Assembly: GCA_023807065.1 (NCBI GenBank)
Contig: JAJJLU010003501.1
Span: forward strand, 1 to 64,000
From: Isotricha intestinalis
Lineage: Eukaryota > Ciliophora > Litostomatea > Vestibuliferida > Isotrichidae
Direction: 5' to 3'
Length of the DNA stretch: 64,000 nt
The notes under the pieces are model-generated. The model had not been told where the DNA came from, searched no databases, and saw only the letters and a list, made by a program, of their open reading frames with translations. Shown in pieces: positions 30,880-41,233 of this stretch. How positions within the stretch are numbered: position 1 is the stretch's first letter; every line of letters begins with the position of its first letter. The position numbers and the translations under genes were made by a program.

Positions 30880-31695
30880 GATGATTTGGATTTATTCTTA
30901 TTTAATCTTCGATCTTCCTTGTAAATAAGTTAAATTAAAGTTTTAAATTATTATTTATTCAATTAATAATTAATATATAGCTGTATAAATTTTTTTTTAT
31001 AATATATTCACTTAACAAATTTTTTATTTTATTAATCTCAAAAAGCTAAAAACATAAAAAAGATAAAATAAAAAAGTTATAAAAATAATTAATTTAAATT
31101 TAATAATACTTAATTTAAAAATATTTGATTTATAAATAATTTAAAAATGTATAAATTTTAGTTCATAGAAAGTACAAATATGATAATTAAAAATTTAAAA
31201 AATTAATAACAATTCTATATTTATAAAAGAAAAAAAATGAAATAAAAATAATTTTGATTTTTTCTTCTAAAATCATTTTATGATAGATATATATATGGAG
31301 AAAAATTGATTTTTTTATAGTAAATTAATTAATGAATATATTTGATTTAATGAGCGCTGAAAGGAAATATTTTTTTTATCAATTAAAAGAATTCATTTTG
31401 AAACTAAAATAAATTGACTTACATAATATATATTTTATCTTTTTAATATTCACTAAATTGTTAAACCTTTATTATTATTTTATATTTATTTTAAATAAAA
31501 TTAATGAAAAAATTTATAAAATTTAAATCTCAAAATAATTTTAGTCATTACTTTTAAAATATTAATATATTTCTTTATTCTTTATTTTAATAAAAAGAAA
31601 AATTTGAATATTAATAACTAAGAAAAAATTTGATTTTTATTTCTAAAATATTATTTCATAATAATTATCTTTAAAAAAAATATAATTTATAAAAA
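30880..31695. other. 816-bp intergenic region, no feature seen
   Basis: AT-rich on both strands, many stops in all frames, no RNA gene or repeat recognised. It is the 3' flank of the orphan gene and 5' flank of the ubiquitin-like gene, so it likely holds a promoter I cannot define. Confidence 0.5.
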
Positions 31696-34071
31696 ATGAA
31701 TATAAAGTTTATATATGAAGGAAACGAATATGAATTTGATGTTTATTCTAATATAACAATAGCTTATATAAAAGAAATAGCAGAGAAAATATTTCAATAT
31801 AAAGAAAAAGGTTTAGATATAATATTTAATGATGAAAACTTAACAAATTATAATGATAAATTAAAAATAAATGAAATTAATAAAGAAAATGAGAAAGAAT
31901 TAATTTTTCAATTAGAAAAAAAAGATTTTCTCAATAAAAATAATAATATATCTAATGGTTCTACTAATGATACAAATGATAATGATAAATATATTAAAAC
32001 AATGAAAGAAAAATTTAATCAAATAAATCAGAATTATTCAAAAATAAATAATAAATTATATAATTTTGATGAAAGATTAAATGAATCAATTGAAAAGTTA
32101 AAAAAACAAATTAAAGAATTTAAAAATAATATTTTAAAAGTAAATGAAACTTTAAATTCTTTTGAAAAAAAAGAAAGTTATGAAAAATTAATTTTGTTCT
32201 TTGATAATAAAATATTTAATGAAAAACCAAATTTAAATAAAGAATTAGAAACATGTAATCAAAATTTAAAATATTTATCTTGTCAATATGATTTTCAAAT
32301 CAAAGTCATTTCTTTTATTCAACAAATAAAAAATAAATTTAAAGCATCAAAAATTAAATTATCTCAAATACAAAAATTAGATAATTCTGAAGAAATAATA
32401 TCAATATTAGATGAAATATTTTATGAATTATTAAGTTCTACAAATTTTATAGAACCTACAAAAACAGAATATTATAATAATATAAATGAGAAATTTTTAA
32501 ATACTTCAAATAATAAAGATTCTACTTTTCCTTTAATAGATATTTCAAATAGTAAAGAAAAAACGATAAAAAATTTAAAATTAAATCAAAAAGAAAAAAA
32601 ACCAATAAAACAACATAATAGTAATTTATTTTCTAAAAGAAAAAAATTTTCATTATCATCATATAAGACGAAAAATTATTCAAATTCAAATAGAAATTCC
32701 TATAATGAATATTCATATTATAATAAACTTCCAATATTAGATAATAAAAGTATAGATACTAAAACAATAGATTCAACAATTCCTACTGTAAGAACAAGTG
32801 ATTCAAAAGTAAAAAAAACTTCATTAAGTGAATTTAAAGATAATTCAAGATATAAATTAAATCCAAAGATTAAAGATTTAGAAAATATTTCTATTAATTA
32901 TGAAGTTAAGCCTAAAATTATGGAAAAAATTGAAAAAAATAAATCAAGGAATTATAATACTATTGATAATATTACTTTTGAAAATTTTTCAGAAAAAAAA
33001 ACAAATAATAAATTTTTATCCTTATTTGATTCAATTAATAAACAAAAAGATAATAAAGAAAGTGAGAAAAGTATTAAAAATGAAAAAAATAATAAAGATA
33101 ATTATTCTACTTTAAAAGAAAAATCTTCTACTTTAAAAGAAAAATCTTCTACTTTAAAAGAAAAATCTTCTATTTTAAAAGAAAAATCTTCTACTTTAAA
33201 AGATAAAAATATGAAAAATTTAAATCAAAGTGATATTAAAGTTGATAATCTTGAAAAAGAAATAAAAAGTAAATTTAAACCTGATAAAGAAAAAAAATTA
33301 GACGAAAATAAAGATAAAAAGAATAATACTATTAATTCGATTAATAATGATTTTAAAAATATTAATAAAAATGAAAAAACAATAACAAAATTAATAAAAT
33401 CAAAAACAAATGAATTAAATCCAAATATAAATTCAAATTTAAATATTAAAAATTCAGATATGATATTATCAAGAAGAAAAACTGAAAATAAAAAAGTAAT
33501 GACATTAAATTCTATTGATTCAAGTAAAAGTAATTTAAAATCAAATGAAGAAAATAATAATTTAAAAGAAAAAAAGAAAATATATTTCAAAGAAGAAAAT
33601 ATAAAAAAAGAAAAAAAAGAAGAAGAAAATAAAATTAAAATAAAAACAATAAAAAATGAATCAAATAAAACAATAAATTATAAAATTACAAGACCGAAAA
33701 GTAGTTCTTCAAAAAATAATGAAAAAGCAGAATCAATAAATTTAGAAAATGAAAATATGAATAAAATAAGAAAAAAAAAAGATTATCTTAAGGAAAATGA
33801 TAAAGAAGAAATAGAAAAATTAACTAAAGATTTATTAGCAAATAATAATAAAAATTCAAGAAGAAGAAAAACTAATATAAATGAATTAATTAAAAATCCA
33901 CTTTTATCAATAATTAAAAATCAAAAAGAAAAAGTAAAAGAAGAAGAAAAAGAAGAAAAAAAAGAAGAAGAAAAAGAAGAAGAAAAAGAAGAAAATAAAG
34001 TTGAAAATTTAAATGAAGAAAATAAAAAAAAGAAAAAAAAACATATTAATAAATATGACTTTATTATTTAA
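31696..34071 (+). CDS. Ubiquitin-like-domain protein with long disordered tail
   Basis: Residues 1-77 resemble a ubiquitin-like fold (MNIKFIYEGNEYEFDVYSN, then IKEIAEKIF and GLDIIFNDENL). A coiled-coil region follows (about 100-240, YSKINNKLYNFDERLNES, NETLNSFEKKE). The remaining 550 residues are Ser/Lys/Asn/Glu-rich and disordered, including five copies of the heptapeptide STLKEKS (33106-33210) and a terminal Lys/Glu run. There is no UBA or catalytic domain. It may be a cytoskeletal or shuttle-type protein; function unknown. The UBL call is by pattern and moderate; 791 residues. Confidence 0.65.
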   Translation: MNIKFIYEGNEYEFDVYSNITIAYIKEIAEKIFQYKEKGLDIIFNDENLTNYNDKLKINEINKENEKELIFQLEKKDFLNKNNNISNGSTNDTNDNDKYIKTMKEKFNQINQNYSKINNKLYNFDERLNESIEKLKKQIKEFKNNILKVNETLNSFEKKESYEKLILFFDNKIFNEKPNLNKELETCNQNLKYLSCQYDFQIKVISFIQQIKNKFKASKIKLSQIQKLDNSEEIISILDEIFYELLSSTNFIEPTKTEYYNNINEKFLNTSNNKDSTFPLIDISNSKEKTIKNLKLNQKEKKPIKQHNSNLFSKRKKFSLSSYKTKNYSNSNRNSYNEYSYYNKLPILDNKSIDTKTIDSTIPTVRTSDSKVKKTSLSEFKDNSRYKLNPKIKDLENISINYEVKPKIMEKIEKNKSRNYNTIDNITFENFSEKKTNNKFLSLFDSINKQKDNKESEKSIKNEKNNKDNYSTLKEKSSTLKEKSSTLKEKSSILKEKSSTLKDKNMKNLNQSDIKVDNLEKEIKSKFKPDKEKKLDENKDKKNNTINSINNDFKNINKNEKTITKLIKSKTNELNPNINSNLNIKNSDMILSRRKTENKKVMTLNSIDSSKSNLKSNEENNNLKEKKKIYFKEENIKKEKKEEENKIKIKTIKNESNKTINYKITRPKSSSSKNNEKAESINLENENMNKIRKKKDYLKENDKEEIEKLTKDLLANNNKNSRRRKTNINELIKNPLLSIIKNQKEKVKEEEKEEKKEEEKEEEKEENKVENLNEENKKKKKKHINKYDFII
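33106..33210 (+). repeat. Five tandem 21-nt repeats in coding DNA
   Basis: Unit TCTACTTTAAAAGAAAAATCT repeated five times, with one change in the fourth and an imperfect last copy; each encodes STLKEKS (fourth copy S I L K E K S). In frame, so the copy number can change without breaking the gene. Confidence 0.9.
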
Positions 34072-34551
34072 AATGATTTTATATATTTTTCATTTTATAT
34101 AATGGAACTTTTATTATTGTAAATATATTTTAAAATTCATATATGAATTTTTTCATAAAAATATTTATTTGAATTTAAATACTTAATACTTTAAACATTC
34201 ATAAACATTTGTTATTTTTTTTTAGATTTTTTAAATTTAATTCTTATTAATATATTTAATTGCTTTTATATTTATATTATTTTGATTTAATGAGAATATA
34301 AAAGAATTTTTTTTTTCATTGTTTAAAAATTAGTTTTTATTTTTTTTTAAGAAAAATCATTATCACAAAATTAAATTAAATTCATTATATTAATTTAATT
34401 ATTTTAACTCTAAAACTCCATTACATAAAATATAATATAAATAGAAATATTTTTCCATAAATTAAAACATACAAAAATAAAACAATTAATTAAAAATAAA
34501 TAAAATTAAATCTAATTTATTAATGTATTTATAATATATAAATAAAAGAAA
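34072..34551. other. Intergenic, no feature seen
   Basis: 480 bp of AT-rich sequence between the ubiquitin-like gene and the cyclin gene, with long T and A runs. No coding signal or RNA gene seen. Confidence 0.5.
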
Positions 34552-35961
34552 ATGACAAACCAAGGAAAACAAATAGATTTTTCAAGAAAATTTAAAATGA
34601 ACTATGATTTATATAAAAAAGACACCTCAAAAATAATATTAAAACAGAAGAAAAAAGAGATTCATTTAGATTTTAAAATGAAGCCATTATTAAAAGGAAA
34701 TATAAGTCATACTCAAACAAGAAATTATATAAATACCTTAAAACAAGAATATGATTATAAAGTATGTAATACAAATCCAGAAGAAAATAAATATATAGAA
34801 ACAGATGCAAATAAAAAACAGAAAAATTCATATGATACTCATTCTGTAAAACCAGGAATTTTATTATTTAATCAATTTGTAAATGCAAGTAAAGGAAATT
34901 CTATAGAGAAAAATAATTCTTCTCACGTTACTGTTCATAAAACTTTATCTCAATCAAAAGAGAAAAAAGAAGATAAAAATTTTATTCAAGTAGTTAAAAA
35001 ATCCTTATCAAAAAGTCCAGGAAGTTTAAATTCAATAACAAAAACTAAATATAATAAGGAAATAATAAAGAATCAAATTAAACAATTAGAAAAAGTGAAA
35101 AAATTTAATAAAGAAGAAGAAGAAATAAATAATAAACATAGATTATTTAATTTTAAAATAATAGAAAAGAAAAATAATAATGCTCAAATACCATATGAAT
35201 ATTTTAATGATTTTTTAGATACTTATGTAGTAGAAGAAGATACTTTAGAATATAAAATAATTCCAAATTTTATGGAAAAACAAAATGAAATAAATGGAAG
35301 AATGAGAGCAATAATAGTAAATTGGATTATTGAAGTTCATAATAGATTTAAATTATTACCAGATACTCTTTTTTTATCTATTATTATTTTTGATAGATAT
35401 ATGTCATTAGTTAAAAATATTAAAAAAGATACTTTACAATTAATTGGTGTTACTTCACTTTTAATTGCTTGTAAATATGAAGAAATATTTTCTCCTGAAA
35501 TTAGAGATTTTGTTTGTATTTTAGATAGAACTTATGAAAGAGAAGATTTAATGAATCAAGAAAATGAAATGATGAAAAAATTAAAATTTGAAATTACTTT
35601 TCCTACTTCTTTAAGATATTTTGAAATTTTAAGAGTAGAATTTAATATTAATGAAAAATATTATGATTATGGATATTATTTACTTGAATTAACTTTACTT
35701 GATTGTAATTTCTCTAAATATAAACAATGTATTATTGCTACTACTATTTGTTTTATGATTAAAAAATTATTTGAAGATATTAATTTAAAAAACTTTTTAA
35801 AAGATACTAAAATTAATTGTGATGATGTTATTAATTGTCTAATTGATATTTGTTTTTTAATTGATAATATTGAAAATTCTTGTTATCATGCTGTTACTAA
35901 AAAGCATTATAAAGTAGTTAAAGAATTTAAGAAAAGAATTTTTGAGGAAAATAAACAATAA
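34552..35961 (+). CDS. B-type (A/B) mitotic cyclin
   Basis: Cell-cycle regulator that binds and activates a CDK. The N-terminal cyclin box (about 216-345) has MRAIIVNWIIEVHNRF (family MRAILVDWLVEVHxKF), DTLFLSIIIFDRYMS, LIGVTSLLIACKYEEIFSP and FEITFPTSLRYF. The C-terminal box (about 350-460) has LLELTLLDCNFSKYKQ. Near the N-terminus (1-210) is a Lys/Ser-rich tail, as in B cyclins, but I see no clear RxxLxxIxN destruction box. The 469-residue length fits A/B cyclins. It therefore may be degraded by another signal (a KEN box is not evident) or by a diverged box. High confidence in family; A versus B not settled. Confidence 0.9.
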   Translation: MTNQGKQIDFSRKFKMNYDLYKKDTSKIILKQKKKEIHLDFKMKPLLKGNISHTQTRNYINTLKQEYDYKVCNTNPEENKYIETDANKKQKNSYDTHSVKPGILLFNQFVNASKGNSIEKNNSSHVTVHKTLSQSKEKKEDKNFIQVVKKSLSKSPGSLNSITKTKYNKEIIKNQIKQLEKVKKFNKEEEEINNKHRLFNFKIIEKKNNNAQIPYEYFNDFLDTYVVEEDTLEYKIIPNFMEKQNEINGRMRAIIVNWIIEVHNRFKLLPDTLFLSIIIFDRYMSLVKNIKKDTLQLIGVTSLLIACKYEEIFSPEIRDFVCILDRTYEREDLMNQENEMMKKLKFEITFPTSLRYFEILRVEFNINEKYYDYGYYLLELTLLDCNFSKYKQCIIATTICFMIKKLFEDINLKNFLKDTKINCDDVINCLIDICFLIDNIENSCYHAVTKKHYKVVKEFKKRIFEENKQ

Positions 35962-36127
35962 AATACATTTAAAATTTAATAATTTGTAATTTTAATTGTA
36001 TAATAAGTTTGACATTTTAATTTATACATAAAAACCTTAAAAAAAATTTTAATTTTTTTTAATTTATTAAAATTTTTTCAAAATCTAAGGTAAAAAATAA
36101 AATAAATGAATAAAATTAAATAATTTA

Positions 36128-38353
36128 ATGATGAATTTTCATTTTATAAATGAAAAAATAAATAAAAAACAATCAAATATAAAAAATTCAAGTAATTATT
36201 ATGATCATAATTCAATGAAAACATCGTCAGTAAGTCAATTTTTAACAATAAAAAAAGATAATTTAAATCCATCATCAACAACAAATACTCTTGATAATAG
36301 TCATACAAAAGATAATGATATAATGAAAAATTTAATTGATAGTAAATTTAAACCTTCTATTTCTAAAATAGAAAAACCAGAAATAAAAATGAAACCAAAT
36401 AGAACTTTAAAAATGTCTATTTCTAGAAATACTTTAACTCAAATTATTACTTTAAAAAAATTAAAGGATACAATGACTACTATTGGAATTAATAATAAAA
36501 AAATTCAAATATGTGATTTTACTTTAGCTTTTTTATCTATTATTTCTATTTTTTGTGCTATTATTGATAATGAATTATATATTAAGAAAACTTTTTCTTA
36601 TATTGAAAAAATATCCGGATTTAAAATTGATGATTTAATTAATAAAAAACATAATTTTAATTATTATATTTTTTTACTTGAAAAAAGAAAAATTACACCT
36701 GTTGAAAATTTTTTTAGATGTATTAATTTAATATCATCTATTTTGTGTTTTATAATATTAATTATTAAATATAATTATAGAATAATTGTTTTAAAAGTTG
36801 AAAAAAAAATTTCTGAATATGATAATTTTTTATCTTCAGGAATTATATATTTATTAATATTAGAATGTATAATATGTTTGATATCATATCCTCCAAAAAT
36901 AAATAAAGTATTTCAATTTTCTTATAATACAATTAGATATATATATAGTTTAAATAATTGTTTTTTAATATTTAATTTTTTCAAATTATATAACTTATGT
37001 AGAATTATTATATTAGGAAGTAGATATAATTCAAGAATAAGTGAAACAATATGTCAAACTTATAATGCTCATTATAATTTATTATTTAAAATAAAAGGAG
37101 AAATTAATTCAAGACCAATTTTCTTTTGTGTGATAATATTTATATTTTTTATTATAATTTCAACTTCTTTATTAAGAAACTTCGAAGCTTTTGGATATGA
37201 TGTAATGAGAGGTTATATAGGAAATAAAGGATTAAATGATTTAAGAAATAGTATGAATAATATTTGGTTAAATATAATAACAATAACTGGAATTGGTTAT
37301 GGTGATGAATATCCAAGAACTAATTTAGGTAGAATTTCTATATTTATTTCTTCTATTTTTGGAATGTTTTTTCTTGGCTTTTTAATTGCTAGTATAAGTA
37401 GTGCTATTGAATTTAATAATAAGGAGAATAGAGCTTTTATGAAAATGAAAAAAATATTTTCTAAAGAAAATTTGGAACATAAAAGTGCTGAATTTATTAA
37501 AGCTCTTTTATTATTAAGAAAAAATTGTATTAATTATAAACATAAAAGAAATAGGGGGATTATATTACTTAAAGAACGTATTATTTTAATAATTAAATTA
37601 TATAATGATTGTCTTAATTATAATGATGAATTATATGTGGCAAGATATTATTCAATTCCAATGGTAAATTTAATTAGAACTATGGAAGTAAAATTATATG
37701 ATAGTCTAGTTTTATTAACTAAACACTTAACTAAAGTTGATAATATTGATGTTGATTTATTCAATTTACAAAAAGATCATAAATCTATTTATGAAACAAT
37801 GAAAAATGTAAATTATCAAATAAGTAAAATTAACAAATTTTTATTGGAAAATCATAATAATAATTATTTAAGAAGAGAAGAAATAAAAAAAGAAGAAGAA
37901 GAAGAAGAATTAAGTCAAAATAATAGTTCTGAGAATGAAACTTCAATGATTAAAATTAATTTATTTCAAGATCCAAATAAAACAAAAGTTGAAATAAAAG
38001 ATATTTTAGTTAAATCAAACACATTATTATCTATTCCTAAAATAAATCCTCCTAAAAGGTTTTATAGTCCAATATTTAATCATAAACAATTAAATAAAGT
38101 TAAAACTAAATATGATCTTCATAGTAAAATTATTGTAAAAACAAGAAGAAATATTACTGATACTATTTTAAATAAATTTTCTCTTAAATATAATTTTAAT
38201 ATTAAAAAAGTTCAAATAAGAAAATGTAAATCTCTGATTTTTCCAAATAATAATAGAATTAAATTAACCATGGTTCATTATAATTATATTGAAAAAAAGT
38301 TACCAAAAAGTGTAAGAAAAAAAAAAAATATAAAATTTATCTTAAACTGTTAA
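36128..38353 (+). CDS. SK-like potassium channel with canonical GYGD filter
   Basis: A 741-residue channel subunit. Six hydrophobic segments appear: about 126-146, 195-215, 236-254, 272-292, 329-349 and 400-424. The pore is NNIWLNIITITGIGYGDEYP, with filter GYGD at 390-393. S6 (GRISIFISSIFGMFFLGFLIASIS) is followed by a helical calmodulin-binding-like region (NKENRAFMKMKKIF). There is no S4 row of evenly spaced Arg, so it is more SK-like than voltage-gated. The N-terminal 125 and C-terminal 200 residues are Lys/Asn-rich tails. It differs from the other channel here (16804-18780), whose filter is GFGD. It probably conducts K in response to Ca or second messengers. Confidence 0.87.
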   Translation: MMNFHFINEKINKKQSNIKNSSNYYDHNSMKTSSVSQFLTIKKDNLNPSSTTNTLDNSHTKDNDIMKNLIDSKFKPSISKIEKPEIKMKPNRTLKMSISRNTLTQIITLKKLKDTMTTIGINNKKIQICDFTLAFLSIISIFCAIIDNELYIKKTFSYIEKISGFKIDDLINKKHNFNYYIFLLEKRKITPVENFFRCINLISSILCFIILIIKYNYRIIVLKVEKKISEYDNFLSSGIIYLLILECIICLISYPPKINKVFQFSYNTIRYIYSLNNCFLIFNFFKLYNLCRIIILGSRYNSRISETICQTYNAHYNLLFKIKGEINSRPIFFCVIIFIFFIIISTSLLRNFEAFGYDVMRGYIGNKGLNDLRNSMNNIWLNIITITGIGYGDEYPRTNLGRISIFISSIFGMFFLGFLIASISSAIEFNNKENRAFMKMKKIFSKENLEHKSAEFIKALLLLRKNCINYKHKRNRGIILLKERIILIIKLYNDCLNYNDELYVARYYSIPMVNLIRTMEVKLYDSLVLLTKHLTKVDNIDVDLFNLQKDHKSIYETMKNVNYQISKINKFLLENHNNNYLRREEIKKEEEEEELSQNNSSENETSMIKINLFQDPNKTKVEIKDILVKSNTLLSIPKINPPKRFYSPIFNHKQLNKVKTKYDLHSKIIVKTRRNITDTILNKFSLKYNFNIKKVQIRKCKSLIFPNNNRIKLTMVHYNYIEKKLPKSVRKKKNIKFILNC

Positions 38354-38909
38354 TAAAAAGATATTCTTTGTGGTTGTGTAAATATCTTATATAAATATAT
38401 GCCCTAATTATATTATTATAATAATAAAAATATTAAAAATTAATTGTTTAATTTTTATATTTATTTTTCTTAATACTATTGTCTTTTTTATTATAATTAA
38501 TATATTAATTAAATTATCTTCAAAATTCTTTAATTATTCCTTATTAAATGTAAATTTATATTCAATTTTTACAAATTAAAAACATTTTGATTTACTTTTC
38601 AATTTATTTGAAATAATAATAAAGAATCTTTTATAATTTTACTATATAATTTTAATAATATTTTTAAACCACTTATTTTATCTCTCAAAAAATCTAAATT
38701 TTCATTGGTTTGAGTTATAGTTTGGATTTTTGTTAGTGAAAAATTAATGGTTATTTATCAAATGATTTATTTAACAAACTTAAATATATAAATATTATAT
38801 TAGAAAAAAAATTAAAATAAAATTATTATTATTTTTAATATTTTTAGTTGGATTTTTTAAATATTAATTTGATTATATTTAATTTTAATTTTTTTAAAAT
38901 TAAAATTAA
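38354..38909. other. Intergenic, no feature seen
   Basis: 556 bp of AT-rich sequence between the channel gene and the TPR gene. No coding frame with ordinary codon use or RNA gene recognised. Confidence 0.5.
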
Positions 38910-41117
38910 ATGTCATCTCAATCAAAACCTAATATGACAGATCCAAATAATAGCAATAAAGAAATAAATATATCACAAAATAGTTTAAATAATATAGATT
39001 TAACATCAAAGTTAGATTTCACAAAAATAAAAGAATTCAATAATAAAAGTGTAGATTATATATTCGATGAAAAAATAGATATAGCATTAGAAATATTAAA
39101 AAAAATCGAAGTATTTTTAGAAACAAATGCAATAGAATCAAAATTAAATTTAGATGAAAAAATAATAATAATAATTCTTCATAATTTAGCTTGTTGTTAT
39201 CAAAAAATAAAAGATTTTGAAAATTGTATTTCATATTTAGAAGCTGTAATATATCATTTTGATTCATCTTTAGAACCAAAACATAATATGAAAATAAATG
39301 AAGAATATTTTTTAAAAAGTAGAAATGAAGATCAATCAAAATATAATTTATTAGGAGATTTTATATTAGAATTAAGATTTTCTGCTAAATTTCATCTTCA
39401 AATGTGTGCTGTTCTATCACAAGCAAATAAACATATTGAAGCTTTAAAACATGCAAAATTAGCTGCTTTAATGTGTGAAGACAATTTAATTAAAACTTAT
39501 TATTTATTTAATCAAATGAAAGATAATAATTTTAAAAATAATATAAATAATAATGATGATGATTATACTACATTTATAGATAAAATAAAACAAAGTCTTA
39601 AAATTATTCTTGAGTTATATAATCGAGTTTTTAATATGAGATCATATGATAGTAATATACATGAAATAAATAATGTTAATATAAATAATTTAAATAAACA
39701 TGATATTAATAATTTATCAAAACAACAATCAAATAATTTTTCTTCTTATTTAAATTATACTAATTTCGAAATATCAAAATATCTTTCAAATAACTTATTA
39801 ACAAATAATATAAGACATATATTTGGAAATACAATAAAAAAAGATGATTGGATTCAATTATTAAACATAGGAAATATAATGTATTTAAGTCCTTTAAATT
39901 ATGAAGATTTAGAACTTGATTCAGATCCAAAATATGAATTATTAAGAGATGCAATATTAGAAAAAGTAGTTATGTTAACTGTAGCTTATTTTTGCATTGC
40001 TACTGAATTAAGATTTTTATCTCCTGATAAAGGAAATAATAAAATTAATGGTGAATTTTATCATTTTAAATCTGTCGAATTTGCTTCTCTTTTTTTACCT
40101 GTTTCTTGTCCTATTGTTAAACATTATATTCTTAGTTATTATAAACATTATGGAAATGATATGGAAATTATTCCTGAAGATAAAATTGTCCAAATGAAAA
40201 TAGATTTAATTAGAAGTGAAATTGAACAAGATAAGGATACTTTAACTTTTGCTAGAACTAAGAAAATTAATTATATTAATAAAGTCGTTGTTAATGATAA
40301 TTCTCAAACTAATCATAAAATTAAAATAGATTCTAAAAATGATATTATTCCAAGTAATACTTTTGCTATTAAAAGTAAAATTAAAGAAGATAGAGCTCCA
40401 AAATTTAAATTAAATTTTAATAATTTAAGAGATAGTAATTCAAGTATTAAAGAGAATATAAATAACAATTCAGATAGAATAAAAGTAAAGCAAATAAATA
40501 ACAATAATAACAATAAAAATAATAATCATAATATTAATAATAATAATAATGATAATAATGAATTAGAAAAAAAGACATCAAAAACAGAAAGAATTCAAAT
40601 AAATAAAATGAATATTAATAATAACAATAATAATAATGTAAATTCAAATACAAATAGATATATTTCTGCAAACAACAGTCATAATCACACTAATAATAAT
40701 TTAAATAATAATAATGGAAAAGGAAGTATGACTGCAAGAATTGGAAGTTCAAATAAAATAAATAATAATCATAAAAAAAATAATTTTAATATAGGAAGTA
40801 AAACTCAAAGAGATTATTTTCATTCAAGTGAAAGAATCTTCAATGCTAATATTTATAATAATATTAATAAGAAAAATAATATTAAAGGGATTAATAAAGT
40901 TTATAACCAACGTTCAAATAATAATAATATTAATTATAATAATAACTTAATTAAAAGTTCTACTTTAATTGAAAGATTATTAAATAATAGAATTATGCAA
41001 AAAAAAGGAATGAATAGACCTGAAAGTGCTTCAACTTCTCAATCTATAAATTCTTTAATTAAAATTATTCAACCTAAAAAAAAGAATAATAATAATAAAT
41101 ATATTAAAAAAAAGTAA
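38910..41117 (+). CDS. TPR protein with Asn-rich tail
   Basis: 735 residues. Residues about 50-230 contain tetratricopeptide-like helix pairs (LHNLACCYQKIKDFENCISYLEAVIYH and LHLQMCAVLSQANKHIEALKHAKLAALMCE, with the A/Y/G-type TPR pattern), which mediate protein-protein contacts. A second globular region follows, DDWIQLLNIGNIMYLSPLNYEDL to TELRFLSPD (about 305-375). After about 430 the sequence is a poly-Asn/Lys disordered tail. The overall plan resembles large ciliate TPR families of unknown function. It lies 116 bp upstream of the next gene on the same strand. Confidence 0.75.
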   Translation: MSSQSKPNMTDPNNSNKEINISQNSLNNIDLTSKLDFTKIKEFNNKSVDYIFDEKIDIALEILKKIEVFLETNAIESKLNLDEKIIIIILHNLACCYQKIKDFENCISYLEAVIYHFDSSLEPKHNMKINEEYFLKSRNEDQSKYNLLGDFILELRFSAKFHLQMCAVLSQANKHIEALKHAKLAALMCEDNLIKTYYLFNQMKDNNFKNNINNNDDDYTTFIDKIKQSLKIILELYNRVFNMRSYDSNIHEINNVNINNLNKHDINNLSKQQSNNFSSYLNYTNFEISKYLSNNLLTNNIRHIFGNTIKKDDWIQLLNIGNIMYLSPLNYEDLELDSDPKYELLRDAILEKVVMLTVAYFCIATELRFLSPDKGNNKINGEFYHFKSVEFASLFLPVSCPIVKHYILSYYKHYGNDMEIIPEDKIVQMKIDLIRSEIEQDKDTLTFARTKKINYINKVVVNDNSQTNHKIKIDSKNDIIPSNTFAIKSKIKEDRAPKFKLNFNNLRDSNSSIKENINNNSDRIKVKQINNNNNNKNNNHNINNNNNDNNELEKKTSKTERIQINKMNINNNNNNNVNSNTNRYISANNSHNHTNNNLNNNNGKGSMTARIGSSNKINNNHKKNNFNIGSKTQRDYFHSSERIFNANIYNNINKKNNIKGINKVYNQRSNNNNINYNNNLIKSSTLIERLLNNRIMQKKGMNRPESASTSQSINSLIKIIQPKKKNNNNKYIKKK

Positions 41118-41233
41118 ATATTTTATAAATATTAATTTTTCTTTTTTTCAAGAAATATTTTTGAAACCAACATTTAAATAAATAATTAGTATTTATTTTT
41201 TATTTTTAAATATAAATAAAATATATAAGTCTA

